64,000 nt of DNA from Ichthyophis bannanicus (lineage: Eukaryota > Chordata > Amphibia > Gymnophiona > Ichthyophiidae), in assembly GCA_033557465.1 (NCBI GenBank), contig CM066035.1, forward strand, positions 907,649,309 to 907,713,308, given 5' to 3'. The notes beneath the pieces are model-generated. The model searched no databases. It saw nothing but the letters and a program-made list of their open reading frames with translations, and was not told where the DNA came from. This document shows, one piece after another, positions 62,641 to 64,000 of this stretch (positions are counted from its first letter, which is position 1; every line of letters begins with the position of its first letter). The position numbers and the translations under genes are program-made.

Positions 62641-63849
62641 AAAATACCTTTTACTCACGGGATTAAACCATTTACAAAAACAATTGGTGAATCCTGCCTT
62701 AAAGATGTTAATCTCAACCAATCCTTTCACAAATTTGCATACTACTGTAAGTGATTCTAACAAAAAATCATCTTTTTTTTCTTTTATTAACCACTAAAAC
62801 AAAATTATCTCTTTGAGTTTTCTCTTGGAAATTTATCACAGGGTATGTCACAAACTGGATAAAAATCAGCTGGGTTATAAAACGCAGTTCTAAGCAAATT
62901 ATCTAAAGCAGCCCAAGTAGAACATGAACTATTATGCTGACGTAAAACAGTTTGAAGAAAACTTATAGCACCATGTAATTGAATACATTTCTCTCTATAG
63001 GTCATAAAATAATTATCCAGACCCTTTTCAATATCAACAAGTTTACTAGAAATTCCCAATTCCTTTGTAGCAGAAATATCATTTCTTACTGTTCCCTTTA
63101 AGGAATCTATTATATGTACAATGCATTCTATTTCACGACTAAGAAGGGCATTCATTTCTCTGAGCTGAGAAACATTGCAAGTACCAAAAATTCTCAATTT
63201 GTGCATTCCCCAATATTCTTTGTTTATTCCTTATCTCATCTCTTAACTTCGCTGCACGAGTGACTACATAACTCTCAGAACAAACAGGGTGAGACGTCGG
63301 GAATACACCTGGAACCCTTCCAGCTCCAATTGCAGCCACCTCTGCATCATACTCTGGAGAAAAAATGACTGGGAACTTCCCTGCCCAGTCATTACCATAC
63401 TCTTTCTCCTGTGGTCCACTCGTTTTACCAGCATTCTCTAATATAAACAAACCAATTTTCATAACATGTGCCTTTTGCTGCCACCAACCAAACACCAGCC
63501 CTTCACGGGCATCACATACACTGTGTTTAGCCTGCAAAGCACATTTCAGATAACAAAGCTTATCTATAGAAAATGTTCCCTCCAAAGGAAACTGTAAAAG
63601 CACATTATCATTAGTCACTGCATACCAGTGCACAACATAATTAGTAGCTATATCCCCATACTTCTCACGCATACAATAAGGGGGGCTACCTTTCTGAACA
63701 GCTAAAACCATAGCTTTGTCATGCCATTCACACAATTGAGACAAATCCTGTTCACCCAACAGATTGCTCATTGCTGGCACCATATAATACTCAAACACCT
63801 TCCGCCCTTGCCAGGAATGTTGAAATCTGTAGAACGGACACGGTACCAA
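62640..63849 (-). pseudogene. Env-like viral glycoprotein pseudogene, unidentified lineage
   Basis: Two long minus-strand frames (63849-63139 and 63206-62805) overlap and are most simply one protein with a single indel between about 63139 and 63206. A Cys-rich globular part (about 230 residues, with YPPYC-like and CY/CA cysteines) is followed by a long helical, heptad-like segment and more cysteines. No membrane segment is seen before the first stop at 62805. Weak coding-like sequence (KGLVEINIFKAGF) may continue to about 62640. The layout suggests a class I fusion glycoprotein of a retrovirus, different from the gamma-type TM at 59 kb. I cannot name the family, and a non-retroviral origin is possible. 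The 5' end lies beyond the first Met or outside the window. Confidence 0.4.
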
Positions 63850-64000
63850 CTGTGGGCTTAGACTAGCCCCCTCCTCACCAGCAACCTTGCAGGGCTCTTG
63901 GAGCTACAGAAGACTACATTCAAAACAATGGGAAGGTAATCTAAAAGACAGCAATAAAATACACACATCTATATACATACACCAAAGCTTTAGTGGAGAG
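63850..64000. other. window edge, no independent feature
   Basis: Sequence upstream (on the minus strand) of the Env-like pseudogene. The rest of that element, including any pol gene, would lie beyond 64000. Confidence 0.3.

Overview
This window reads as a stretch of vertebrate genomic DNA made almost entirely of transposable elements. I see no host protein-coding gene, no genuine tRNA or rRNA gene and no bacterial signal. The mix of families is CR1, L2, a full-length L1 of the Tx1 type, Penelope-like, DIRS-type tyrosine-recombinase retrotransposons, hAT and TTA-target TIR elements, tRNA-derived SINEs and decayed retroviruses. That mix fits a large amphibian genome (a caecilian is my best guess) or possibly a non-avian reptile. 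The species is an inference; the element content is seen directly.

Layout: 0-2.5 kb holds a DIRS terminus, a hAT transposase pseudogene and a short TIR element (MITE-A). 2.6-12.6 kb is a three-level nest. A DIRS leader fragment is followed by a 5'-truncated CR1. That CR1 is split by a complete 7.7-kb L1 with a 16-bp target-site duplication, a promoter-like array of about 135-bp monomers, an ORF1 with one stop, and an open 1268-codon ORF2. 12.7-22.8 kb holds hairpin-rich elements, two L2 fragments and an open 301-codon L2 RT end. It also holds a hAT MITE, a Penelope-like element, an antisense L1 ORF1 remnant and a tandem repeat. 22.8-29.1 kb is DIRS-A, internally deleted and carrying a small hAT insertion with 8-bp duplications, followed directly by a second CR1. 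29.1-31.3 kb is a purine-rich tract and MITE-A.

31.4-37.5 kb is DIRS-C, with almost identical inverted termini and an internal complementary region but no intact genes. It sits inside a hAT transposase pseudogene. 39.3-43.05 kb and 53.1-56.8 kb are two copies of a 3.7-kb TIR element, called H here. Each carries a large imperfect palindrome containing two tRNA-like modules that face each other. 46.75-53.1 kb is an antisense CR1 split by DIRS-B, the most complete DIRS (ORF1, RT/RNase H, tyrosine recombinase, inverted termini, internal complementary region). 57.5-59.0 kb is the front part of another DIRS. 59.0-64 kb holds minus-strand retroviral remnants: a gamma-type Env transmembrane subunit, an integrase C-terminus, and a second, unidentified Env-like pseudogene that runs toward the right edge.

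Only the L1 ORF2 is an intact long enzyme gene. DIRS-B would need its RT, recombinase and ORF1 all free of frameshifts and stops, and each has at least one. The window is best read as a stratigraphy: the nesting order gives relative ages, and paired copies (CR1 x2, DIRS-A/B, H x2) serve as each other's reference for lesions and empty sites.
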